A stretch of DNA of 18,045 bases, taken from positions 1 through 18,045 of the forward strand of contig JAEWBG010000073.1 of assembly GCA_023391335.1 (NCBI GenBank). Reading direction: 5' to 3'. This document shows, piece by piece, positions 7,085-14,602 of the stretch (its first letter is position 1; each line of letters opens with the position of its first letter). This DNA is from Pseudomonadota bacterium. Its GTDB lineage: Bacteria; Pseudomonadota; Gammaproteobacteria; Steroidobacterales; Steroidobacteraceae. The notes under the pieces were generated by a model, which saw only the letters and a program-made list of their open reading frames with translations, had not been told where the DNA came from and did not search any database. The position numbers and the translations under genes are program-made.

Positions 7085-8983
7085 TCACCGCAACGCCGCT
7101 AGCGAACTATTACTCGAGCCTTCCGGTGCACCGAGATCGGAATCTTCCGGCGCACGCAACGTTTCGGGTTGCAGTTCATCCAACCACGCGACCGCATCTT
7201 TCGTCGTCGTCACCACGGCGCTTGCACCCGCATCCTTTAGGCGTTGGATCGTACGAGGTAGATCGGCTTCATCGACATGCGCTCGTAGCACCAGAATCTT
7301 CGCATCCCGCCGAGCGGCGCGAATGCGACGGCAGAAGTTGCGGATCTCCGATCCGCGCGTCGGCGAGATCGCAGCAATGCACACGACAGCAGGTTTGCAT
7401 TCCAACGTCTGCCGCAGTGCTTGTTCCGCAGTGAGATCGCCGGGAATCACTTGCATGGTGTTGGCACCGATCACGACTTGCATCATCTCGAGTACGAGCT
7501 GATCGGCGCTATTGCGAGCTGCGAGTCCGATCACGGCGGGTAAGTCGCGCGGCGTTCCGTCATTCGGCATCGCTAAGGATTGGCTGGTTTCGGCGATCAC
7601 ATCCAACATGAAGTGCGCATCTTCGTCCGACACCTCGTTCTCACTGCGATGCTGCAGGACCAGAGCGAGTGCCGGCACCAAGATGTGATCGACGATACCG
7701 ATAGGGCCGAGTTCTTCGCGGCTGCGTTCCACGACAGTGGCAGCCTCGTCTTCATCGCGCGCCAACAGACGTTGATAGAAGCGCACGTGCGGCGCCAATG
7801 CGGGCTCGTCGGCAAAGATCACTGCGAGGAACCGCAGCGATCGAACATGGCGGCCCAGCACCGCGATGCATACGGTCAAAGGCGTCGAGAGCAGCAGTCC
7901 CACAGGGCCCCACACCCAAATCCAAAACAGCGCAGAGATCAACAACGCAAACGATGAGACGCCGGTGCGTTGGCCGAAGACGATAGGTTCGGCGAAATAG
8001 GCCGTGACGAGATCGAGGCCTGCGAACAGCGCCAACGTTTGCAGCGCTTCGGCCCAGCCCGGAAACGTCGCGAATGCGAGCGCCGCAGGCAACAGTGCCG
8101 CCAACGTCGTGCCCACAAACGGAACGAACCGCAGAACGACGGTGAGACCAGCCCACAACGCTGCGTACGGCACGCCGATCCAGTACAACCCCGCCGCGAT
8201 GAACGTACCGAACACCAGATTCACTAACAGCTGCGCGACCAAGTACTGACTCACGCGATGTGCCGCCTCGTTCAACAGCCGCGTCGTCATGGTCACGCTC
8301 TCGGGACCCATCAGACGTATCAATCGGTCGCGCAAATCCTCGCGTTGGCTCAGCATGAATGCTACGAGTGCCAGGACGATCACCGCACTCGCGAGCGGCT
8401 CGAATACCGTCGCGGCACCTTGCTTCAATCGATCCACCGGCGTGAGTCGCGGCGGCATGACACGGACCGGCTGCGCTCGACGATATTCCGAGAGATTCTC
8501 ATCGAGCTGCTCAGTGACCCGATCGACGGTGCGCGTGAACTGTTTGAGCCCGCCGTTACTGCCTGCCCGCAACTGCGCGACCTTGTGACGCATCGATGAG
8601 GTGTAGCGCGTAACCTGCGATGACAGATCTGCAAACTGTTCGAATGCGACATAGCCAGCGCCACCAACCGTACCCAACGTCAGCAGCAGCGTCAGAACAA
8701 CGCTGGCCACGCGAGGCAGACGCATGCGATCGAAGAGCCGCACGAGCGGCGAGAGTAGGAATGCCAAAATGACGCCGAGCGCCAGTGGCATCAGTACCGT
8801 TTGTCCGGCCCACAGGATGCCGACAGTGAGGACGAGCACCAAGAGCGGTGCCCAGGCACCGGTGGTCTTACTAAGGATCGGATTCTTCTGCACGAGGACC
8901 TGCGCTACAAACGTTTCACCGACATTGCAGCTCGCGCGACTCGAATGATTTTGAGCTTGGACGCGCTGGCAACGAATGCGCAT
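7085..8983 (-). CDS. AI-2E-family permease with C-terminal B12-binding-like domain
   Basis: A 632-residue protein. Residues about 40-390 match the AI-2E/PerM transporter family: two early helices (WAPLLVLVLTVGILWAGQTV and the next), a helix at 92-115, a long extracytoplasmic coil (115-190), then four or five helices ending in the conserved VLRFVPFVGTTLAALLPA, EPIVFGQRTGVSSFALLISA and WGPVGLLLSTPLTVCIAVLGRH. Unlike typical members of about 350-400 residues, some 240 residues follow. A helical segment (395-475) precedes 482-600, which reads like a Rossmann-type B12-binding or receiver-like fold (GANTMQVIPGDLTAEQA, KPAVVCIAAIS, GASAVVTTT) but lacks the cobalamin-ligand DxHxxG. It starts 47 bp after the GGDEF-EAL gene and is probably co-transcribed with it. 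The exported substrate is unknown; the family name does not prove AI-2 transport. Confidence 0.85.
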   Translation of the reverse strand: MRIRCQRVQAQNHSSRASCNVGETFVAQVLVQKNPILSKTTGAWAPLLVLVLTVGILWAGQTVLMPLALGVILAFLLSPLVRLFDRMRLPRVASVVLTLLLTLGTVGGAGYVAFEQFADLSSQVTRYTSSMRHKVAQLRAGSNGGLKQFTRTVDRVTEQLDENLSEYRRAQPVRVMPPRLTPVDRLKQGAATVFEPLASAVIVLALVAFMLSQREDLRDRLIRLMGPESVTMTTRLLNEAAHRVSQYLVAQLLVNLVFGTFIAAGLYWIGVPYAALWAGLTVVLRFVPFVGTTLAALLPAALAFATFPGWAEALQTLALFAGLDLVTAYFAEPIVFGQRTGVSSFALLISALFWIWVWGPVGLLLSTPLTVCIAVLGRHVRSLRFLAVIFADEPALAPHVRFYQRLLARDEDEAATVVERSREELGPIGIVDHILVPALALVLQHRSENEVSDEDAHFMLDVIAETSQSLAMPNDGTPRDLPAVIGLAARNSADQLVLEMMQVVIGANTMQVIPGDLTAEQALRQTLECKPAVVCIAAISPTRGSEIRNFCRRIRAARRDAKILVLRAHVDEADLPRTIQRLKDAGASAVVTTTKDAVAWLDELQPETLRAPEDSDLGAPEGSSNSSLAALR

Positions 8984-8998
8984 CGCGCTTCATTGCTG

Positions 8999-9017
8999 TA
9001 GGAGAACTCCGCTCCTA
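8999..9017. promoter_or_regulatory. Hairpin between the GGDEF-EAL and AI-2E genes
   Basis: TAGGAG-AACTCCG-CTCCTA is a perfect 6-bp stem in the 47-bp gap between two co-directional minus-strand genes, about 15 bases before the permease ATG. It has no T-run, so it is not a classical terminator. Read on the minus strand it contains GGAG words that could be occluded, so a role in mRNA processing or translation of the permease is possible but speculative. Confidence 0.3.
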
Positions 9018-9030
9018 GGCCGGGGGTTCC

Positions 9031-11697
9031 TCAGATCTCTTCGCCGGCACTGCGATTGCGTGCACTTCGGCCCGCCAGCCTCAGCACTCGCAATCGGCCG
9101 CTGGATTCGATTTCTTGTTGCGGTGTGGGCGCGCTCAAGACCAGCTGTTGCAAGTGTGATTGTGTTTCCAACAAGAACGGGGTGACTGACGACGCGCTGA
9201 GCGGACGCGATATCAAAAAGCCTTGAACTTGCACGCCGCGATCGTTCAGCACCGCGCCGAGCTGAGCGGGCCGCTCGACTCCCTCTGCCGTGACTTGCAG
9301 GCCCAAGCTATGACACAGCCCGATGATGGATCGCACGATTGCGGCGGAGCGACGGCTCGTGTCCACGGAGGCGATCAGGCTGCGGTCGATCTTCACACGT
9401 GTGAGCGGCAGACGCTCCAACGACGTGAGCGATGAGTAGCCGATGCCAAAATCGTCCAGCGCAATGCTCACACCCAGCTCGTGCAGTTTGCGCAGGGCGG
9501 CCACTGTGGCGCCTCCAGTTTGCAGCACGTTTTCGGTGAGCTCGATCTCCAAGCAGTTCGCGGGCAGCTGATTGAGCTGCAGCAGACGTGCGACGCTATC
9601 GACGAACTTGCCGCCGAGGAATTGTTGCGATGAGACGTTGATGGCGACTTTCGTCGCCGGCCAAGGCCCCGCATGCCATGCAGCCGCTGTTTCGATGACG
9701 GTGCGCAGCACCCAGTCGTTGATCTCCGTGATCAGGCCCGACTGCTCGGCGACTTCCAAAAAGTCGATGGGTGCCAATACGGTTCCATCCGGCTGGCGCC
9801 AACGCAGTAGCGCTTCGACGCTGTGCGTTTGGTACGACTCGAAACACACTTGCGGCTGATACAACAGCTCGAACTCACGATTCTCCATCGCGCGACGCAG
9901 CGCCTGCTCGGTGCGGAACCGCGATGCGGCCGCAGCCACCAACTCGGGCTCGAATAGGCTTGCACAACTTCTACCGCGCTCCTTGGCACGGAACAAAGCG
10001 GCATCCGCGGCACGCAGAAGCGCATGCGAGTTCGTCGCGTGATCGGGGAACACGCTCGCGCCGATACTCACGCTGATGCGCAACTCACGACCGTGCACGA
10101 GCAGCGACTTCTGGAATTCTTCCAACACAGCGCCCGCCAAGTGTTCGGCTTCTTCGAGCGCCTTGAGTCCTTCGCAAACCAGCGTGAATTCGTCGCCGCC
10201 CAAGCGGGCGCCAAACGCCTGCGCAAGACGCGGGCTCAGCCGCAGGCGCTCTCCAACTGCCTGCAACACGCTATCGCCGAACGCATGACCGAGCCCGTCG
10301 TTGATGGTCTTGAAGTTATCTAGATCGATGAACATCACGGCCACACGTGAGCGATCTTCCTTCGCGCGTGCCAGCGCACCTTCCAAATGCGCGAACAATT
10401 GGCGACGATTCGGCAGCTGCGTGAGCGGATCGTGATGAGCCAGATGACTGAGCTCGCGAGTGCGCTCGTCTACCTTCATCTCTAGTTCTTGCTGATTGGC
10501 ACGCACCGCTTTTTCGGCGCGCTCTAATTGCTCCGTCATGGCATTGAATGCGCCCGCCAGCGTGTCGAGTTCGCGAACGCCGCCGCGAGGAACGCGCGTG
10601 CGGATCGTGCCGCTCGCGACCTGCATGGTGGCTTCGATCAGGCGGCGCACCGGCGCAGTGACGCTCGTCACCGTGACCATCGCGATCGCCAACAACAGCA
10701 GAAATACCGATGCGCTTGCCCACACCAACTGCCGATCCGCTTTGTCGGCCGCTTGCACTGCGAGCTGATCGGCCCGTGCCAGCGCACGACGCGCGGGCTC
10801 GACGAGTTCGGTCAGCACTAAGCTCGAAACCGATGCTGCGCTGGCGCGAAAGCGGGTGGCCTGATCGTTCAAATCCTCGATGGCACCGAAGAGATTGCGA
10901 CGTGCAGTCACCAGTTTGGCGAATCGACCGCGCACATCGGACAGCCAGGCGTCGCCATAAATCTTGGTGAGCTCCGCGGAGCGACTGTCCAGCTGAGCTC
11001 GAAATGCATTTTCGCTTGCGATGATGATCTGCGCCGATCGCGGCGAAACGACGGTCACGGCGGCGCTCACTTTTTCGCGAATCACGCTCAGTGAGCGGCT
11101 CAAATCCATCAACGACTCGCTCGCAAATACCGCGCCCGCAAATCGCACGGCATTTTCCTGCGGCGCACTGATGAGCTGATCGAGATCGTCGAATCGGGCC
11201 CAGTAAGTCTGCGATAGACGCTGGCGCGCGGCGCTCGTATTGAGGAGCGTCTCGCCCTGTTTACGGAAACCTGCAATTTGCGCGTCGAAATTCGCCGGGA
11301 AATGCACATCCAGATCATTGCGAACGGTGAGCACCGCCTGCGCGGCCTCGGTCATCGAATCCGCAGCCTCATCTGCCGTGTTCGAATTCGGTCGGGTTTC
11401 GACCTGATCGAACACACTGCGTTGATATTGTGAGATCGCGGCTGCGAGCGCTTCGGTGGTGCGCACGATCGGCTCATGATTGCTCACGAGCTGGCGCATG
11501 CGCTCGCGAGCCGTGCGCGCGCTTTGCTGCGTGACAAGATGGCCTGCGAGGACGGTGAGCGCGACTGCGATGAAGCCGATCGCTACTCGCATCGCCATGC
11601 TGGGCCGGCGCTGGGCGCGCGTTTCCCGGGTGGCCACAGCATCTTGCCGTGCACCGGATTCCCCTGAATTATTCTCGTAGGAACTGGGCGTGCCCAT
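9031..11697 (-). CDS. Membrane receptor with HAMP-GGDEF-EAL (cyclic-di-GMP turnover)
   Basis: An 888-residue inner-membrane protein that should make and/or break cyclic-di-GMP. Order of domains: transmembrane helix 1 (about 36-56), a helical extracytoplasmic sensor of some 265 residues, transmembrane helix 2 (324-346, LVWASASVFLLLLAIAMVTV), HAMP (347-397), a short coiled linker, GGDEF (417-585) and EAL (605-855). The GGDEF motif at 500-504 is intact. The upstream RxxD product-inhibition site is replaced by LAQA. EAL is intact (628-630), with the other catalytic landmarks: NVSSQQF, ELTENVL, DDFGIGYSSL, KIDRSLI, AEGVER and QGFLISRP. Both activities therefore look possible. Start: ATG at 11697, with GAGG about ten bases upstream; M34 is an alternative. 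It is followed after 47 bp by the AI-2E-family gene. Confidence 0.9.
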   Translation of the reverse strand: MGTPSSYENNSGESGARQDAVATRETRAQRRPSMAMRVAIGFIAVALTVLAGHLVTQQSARTARERMRQLVSNHEPIVRTTEALAAAISQYQRSVFDQVETRPNSNTADEAADSMTEAAQAVLTVRNDLDVHFPANFDAQIAGFRKQGETLLNTSAARQRLSQTYWARFDDLDQLISAPQENAVRFAGAVFASESLMDLSRSLSVIREKVSAAVTVVSPRSAQIIIASENAFRAQLDSRSAELTKIYGDAWLSDVRGRFAKLVTARRNLFGAIEDLNDQATRFRASAASVSSLVLTELVEPARRALARADQLAVQAADKADRQLVWASASVFLLLLAIAMVTVTSVTAPVRRLIEATMQVASGTIRTRVPRGGVRELDTLAGAFNAMTEQLERAEKAVRANQQELEMKVDERTRELSHLAHHDPLTQLPNRRQLFAHLEGALARAKEDRSRVAVMFIDLDNFKTINDGLGHAFGDSVLQAVGERLRLSPRLAQAFGARLGGDEFTLVCEGLKALEEAEHLAGAVLEEFQKSLLVHGRELRISVSIGASVFPDHATNSHALLRAADAALFRAKERGRSCASLFEPELVAAAASRFRTEQALRRAMENREFELLYQPQVCFESYQTHSVEALLRWRQPDGTVLAPIDFLEVAEQSGLITEINDWVLRTVIETAAAWHAGPWPATKVAINVSSQQFLGGKFVDSVARLLQLNQLPANCLEIELTENVLQTGGATVAALRKLHELGVSIALDDFGIGYSSLTSLERLPLTRVKIDRSLIASVDTSRRSAAIVRSIIGLCHSLGLQVTAEGVERPAQLGAVLNDRGVQVQGFLISRPLSASSVTPFLLETQSHLQQLVLSAPTPQQEIESSGRLRVLRLAGRSARNRSAGEEI

Positions 11698-11833
11698 CTT
11701 CGACTCGCCTCAAAAGGTAAGCGCGCAATGTGCCACTCTTGAACTTCTCGGTCTGCCCCGCTGTGCGCAGATTGTGCGCTGGATCTCGTTGTGAGGGTTA
11801 CGTTAACTACTGATAGGACGGTGATGAGGTGAT

Positions 11834-11854
11834 GGAGTGAAAGCTGCGCGTGAA
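11834..11854. repeat. REP-like element, copy E
   Basis: These 21 bases (GGAGTGAAAGCTGCGCG plus TGAA) are an exact inverted copy of 3420-3440. The leader GAGGTGAT resembles the GTGAGG leader of copies A and D. Confidence 0.55.
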
Positions 11855-11860
11855 CCGGTT

Positions 11861-12000
11861 GAGAGTTGACGGTTGACAGTTGGCAGCCGAACCCGGGCTT
11901 CTGACTGCCAACCGCAAACAGTCAACTACTTGCTACGGTCGAGAGTTGACCGTTGACGGCTAGACGCCAAGCTCCGACCGTCAACTGCCAACAGTCAACC
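11861..12000. repeat. GTTGAC/GTCAAC inverted-repeat cluster
   Basis: The gene-free gap 11698-12021 (324 bp) holds two tandem hairpin units. Unit 1 pairs 11861-11886 with 11905-11930 (20 of 26 positions) around an 18-nt loop. Unit 2 pairs parts of 11941-11960 with 11976-12000. The word GTTGAC or its complement GTCAAC occurs seven times in 135 bp (11865, 11872, 11921, 11945, 11952, 11980, 11994), often on a 7-base period, with related GTTGGC/GCCAAC copies between. Apart from this cluster and REP-like copy E, nothing else was recognised in the gap; no clear promoter could be called for either flanking gene. Confidence 0.6.
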
Positions 12001-12021
12001 GCGAACCTTAAAAACCCGCCT

Positions 12022-13233
12022 ATGCACCACCATTCCCCATCCCCTCCCGGACCCCTCGCCGGCATCCGCGTGCTCGAAGTTGGACAACTGCTCGCCGGGC
12101 CGTTTGCGGCTTGTGTACTCGGCTATTTCGGCGCCGAGGTCATCAAAATCGAACCGCTAGGGGGCGATCCTCTGCGCAATTGGCGTGTGTTGCGAGACGG
12201 AACGTCCCTGTGGTGGTACAGCCTGGCTCGCAACAAGAAATCGGTCGCGATCGATCTGCAGAAAGCCAAAGGCCGTTCGTTGATCAAGCAACTGGCGGGC
12301 ACGAGCGATGTCCTAATTGAGAACTTCAAACCGGGAACGATGGAGAAATGGGGTTTGGGACCTAAGGATCTGAAGGCCATTCGGCCCAATCTGATCTACT
12401 CGCGCGTGTCGGGATACGGGCAAACCGGGCCTTATGCGTCGCGGCCCGGCTTTGCTTCAGTATGCGAAGCCGTTGGCGGATTGCGGTACATCAACGGATT
12501 CCCCGGTGGCCCTCCCGTGCGACCCAATTTGTCGCTCGGAGATACGCTCGCCGGGCTGCATGCAGTCATCGGCATATTGCTTGCGTTGGTCGCTCAGGGT
12601 CGCAAACGTGCCGACGGCCAAGTCGTCGATGTGGCGATCTACGAATCTGTATTCAATGTCCTCGAAGGCGTGGTTCCCGAATTCGACGGCGCTGGGGTTG
12701 TCCGCGGTCCTTCCGGATCGACGATCACCGGCATCGTGCCCTCGAACACTTATGTATGCGCCGACGGGAAGTATGTCGTGATCGGCGCGAACGGCGACTC
12801 GCTGTTTCAGCGTTTGATGCGTGCGATCGGTCATCCCGACATGGCCGACGACCCACGGCTCGCGAACAACGCCGGGCGCGTCCTTCATGAGCAAGAAATC
12901 GATGCCGTGATCTCTGCTTGGACGCGTGCCCACGACTCACACGCGGTGATCAAAACCTTGGACGAGATCTCCGTGCCCGGCGGTCCCATCTACAGCGTGG
13001 CTGACATGGCGAGCGATCCCCACTTCCAAGCACGAGGTCTATTCGAAGAAGTGAACGCAGACGGACAGCCGCTCAAGATTCCTGCCATCACTCCGAAGCT
13101 CTCGGAAACTCCCGGAGCGACGCAATGGGCCGGGCCCAAGATTGGAGAACACACGGATGAAGTGTTGACAGGATTGTTGCAACTCGATGCTGCGGAAGTT
13201 CAGCGGTTGCGGGAGGAGAAGGTGGTCGGATGA
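12022..13233 (+). CDS. Class III CoA-transferase (CaiB/BaiF family)
   Basis: A 403-residue enzyme of the family that moves CoA between acyl groups through an aspartyl-CoA anhydride. Near the N-terminus is PLAGIRVLEVGQLLAGPFA, then FGAEVIKIEPLGGDPLR, ARNKKSVAIDLQ, DVLIENFKPGTMEKWGLG and SRVSGYGQTGPYASRPG, all family hallmarks. The catalytic Asp is Asp174 in LSLGDTLAGLHA, matching the position of Asp169 in formyl-CoA transferase. The C-terminal part (GGPIYSVADMASDPHFQARGLF) is also typical. The substrate cannot be assigned; carnitine, dicarboxylate and steroid or terpenoid acids are all handled by relatives. The frame runs back to 11953 through the GTTGAC repeats, but MHHHSPSPPGPLAGIRVLEV at 12022 is the natural start. 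No strong ribosome site is seen. No catabolic neighbours are present. Confidence 0.88.
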   Translation: MHHHSPSPPGPLAGIRVLEVGQLLAGPFAACVLGYFGAEVIKIEPLGGDPLRNWRVLRDGTSLWWYSLARNKKSVAIDLQKAKGRSLIKQLAGTSDVLIENFKPGTMEKWGLGPKDLKAIRPNLIYSRVSGYGQTGPYASRPGFASVCEAVGGLRYINGFPGGPPVRPNLSLGDTLAGLHAVIGILLALVAQGRKRADGQVVDVAIYESVFNVLEGVVPEFDGAGVVRGPSGSTITGIVPSNTYVCADGKYVVIGANGDSLFQRLMRAIGHPDMADDPRLANNAGRVLHEQEIDAVISAWTRAHDSHAVIKTLDEISVPGGPIYSVADMASDPHFQARGLFEEVNADGQPLKIPAITPKLSETPGATQWAGPKIGEHTDEVLTGLLQLDAAEVQRLREEKVVG

Positions 13234-13266
13234 GAACGCACTGAAGAGCAAGTCCGCTGCGCGTAC

Positions 13267-13402
13267 AAGGTAGCCTTCGGCAGGCTACCTTGCCGATGAA
13301 ATCGGCTCACCTCTTTCTCTTGTCTGGCCTGCCGTTAGGCTCCCCTGCCCGTAGGGCTTGCCTGCCGAAGGCTACCTTGCCGATGAAGTCGGCTTGCCTC
13401 TT
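13267..13402. repeat. Hairpin-rich direct repeat between convergent genes
   Basis: The 168-bp gap between two convergent genes is built of small palindromes: AAGGTAGCC-TTCGGCA-GGCTACCTT (13267-13291, 9-bp stem), GCCGAT-GAA-ATCGGC (13292-13306), GCCT-GCCGTT-AGGC (13327-13340), GCCC-GTA-GGGC (13347-13357) and GCCGA-TGAAG-TCGGC (13379-13393). A 34-bp direct repeat is visible at 13282-13315 and 13369-13402 with three differences; its second copy ends inside the deacetylase stop codon. The first hairpin could terminate transcription from both sides, though only TT follows it. Confidence 0.55.
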
Positions 13403-14034
13403 CAAGAAAGCACCCTCGACTCCAACCCCTTCCCTCGCAGCCCCTTCAACACTTCGGGCAAGACCGCGCAAAGTTGGTCGGGTCGATTGTGTTGATTGCG
13501 GCCGTCATGCATCAGCACGACATGGCCCGCTTGGATGCGCGATAGCCGGCGTTCGATGCGAGCCGATTTGCCGAAAGGCCCCCAATCGACGGCGCTCAAA
13601 TCCCACAGGACCATGCGCTGACCATGCTGCTTTGCCTCATCGACCATGCAGGCGCGGGTGCGGCCGTGCGGTGGCCGAAACAAAATCGGCCTGTGGCCAA
13701 GTAGATCGCACAATGCCTTCGCGCCATCGCGCACTTCCGCGCGGGCGCCACGCTCATTCATCCACCACGGATGTTTGTGGCTGAAGGAATGATTGCCGAT
13801 GGCATGGCCTTCACGATGAATGCGCCGTAGCAAATCGGGCGCGCGCTTTGCCTGTACACCGATCGCAAAGAAAGTTGCTTTCATGCTGGCATGTGAAAGC
13901 ACATCGAGAATGCGCGGGGTCCACTCGGGATCGGGACCGTCATCGAAGGTGAGATAGACCGGCTGTGGATCCGTGCCGAACGAGCGCATATCGACGTCCT
14001 CAGTTGCGAGCCGCCGCGTGTCGTGACTGCGCAT
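13402..14034 (-). CDS. Polysaccharide deacetylase (NodB/CE4 domain), no signal peptide
   Basis: A 210-residue carbohydrate esterase family 4 protein expected to remove N- or O-acetyl groups from a sugar polymer or glycolipid using a divalent metal. The motifs are complete: TFDDGP (Asp31/Asp32), HSFSH (His82 and His86, metal ligands), RPPHG (120-124, where many relatives have RPPYG), a DWGPFG segment at 150 and VLMHDG with His176. No signal peptide or membrane helix is seen, so it would act in the cytoplasm unless exported otherwise; this fits a membrane-bound glycolipid substrate facing inward better than murein. The ATG at 14034 lies three bases after the TGA of the upstream gene, so the two are co-transcribed. 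An internal ATG at residue 16 is an alternative start. Confidence 0.88.
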   Translation of the reverse strand: MRSHDTRRLATEDVDMRSFGTDPQPVYLTFDDGPDPEWTPRILDVLSHASMKATFFAIGVQAKRAPDLLRRIHREGHAIGNHSFSHKHPWWMNERGARAEVRDGAKALCDLLGHRPILFRPPHGRTRACMVDEAKQHGQRMVLWDLSAVDWGPFGKSARIERRLSRIQAGHVVLMHDGRNQHNRPDQLCAVLPEVLKGLRGKGLESRVLS

Positions 14035-14037
14035 CGA

Positions 14038-14592
14038 TCACGCTTCGTACTTGAGTTTGCCGAGATTGCGCGACAGCGCTTCACGCGTCAACCAATACAA
14101 GCGAGGCTCGGCTTTGCGATCGCGAATGCGCGCGGCCGGAGCAAAGATCCACATCAGTAATCGGAAATGACTCGCGAGCAGGCGCGTCTTCCACGTCTTC
14201 GGCATCGGTGTGCTGACGAACCCGACGACTTCGCCGTGCGACGGAATCCAAGTGACGCCCTGAAACACGCGGATCTCTTTGTATACAGGATCATCCTGAG
14301 CCAACTGCGCCAGCGCCCGTAGCGACTCGCGCATGAGCTTGGCGAACCGGAAGCCCACTCGATGCATCGACCCTTCGCCCAACGCCGCGATGCTGGAGTT
14401 ATTGAAGTGCAGCCGGCCGATCGGATCGTTCTCCTTCAAAATCGTGCCGTCTTCAAACTCCAGCTTCGGTCCGCGGTATCGAGCCATGCCGATGTAGAGA
14501 ACAGGGCCAAGCGTCCGCAACTGGTGCTTGCGGAAGTACCACGCATCGATCCAGCTCATCACCCGGCGAGTAGCGCGATGGATCAACTTCAT
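14038..14592 (-). CDS. Uncharacterised protein, possibly YkoP-like
   Basis: A 184-residue protein, basic at both ends, without a signal peptide. The N-terminal third has a pattern (LYIGMARYRGPKLEFEDG, then ILKENDPIGRLHFNN) that I associate with the YkoP-like domain, a family of unknown function; this is recognition by eye and tentative. A moderately hydrophobic patch near 135-150 (LLASHFRLLMWIFAPAARI) could be a membrane-contact helix. The frame runs back to 14724 inside the preceding glycosyltransferase gene, but the Met at 14592, ten bases after that gene's TAA, is preferred because the upstream residues look like out-of-frame sequence. Sandwiched between a glycosyltransferase and a deacetylase, it probably helps build or modify the same product. 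Confidence 0.7.
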   Translation of the reverse strand: MKLIHRATRRVMSWIDAWYFRKHQLRTLGPVLYIGMARYRGPKLEFEDGTILKENDPIGRLHFNNSSIAALGEGSMHRVGFRFAKLMRESLRALAQLAQDDPVYKEIRVFQGVTWIPSHGEVVGFVSTPMPKTWKTRLLASHFRLLMWIFAPAARIRDRKAEPRLYWLTREALSRNLGKLKYEA

Positions 14593-14602
14593 GAATCGGA
14601 GT

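Noticed and set aside
11698..11760. A sigma-54 promoter (TGGCAC on the minus strand) for the GGDEF-EAL gene
   Set aside because: TGGCAC is present, but no TTGCA box sits at the required spacing.
11861..12000. A CRISPR array or integron attC site
   Set aside because: The repeated word is only six bases with seven-base spacing and no unique spacers, and no cas or integrase gene is nearby.
13290..13784. A plus-strand reading frame of 164 codons
   Set aside because: It starts in the hairpin repeat and then lies antisense to the deacetylase gene, whose motifs are complete; the translation is low-complexity and Arg/Pro-rich.
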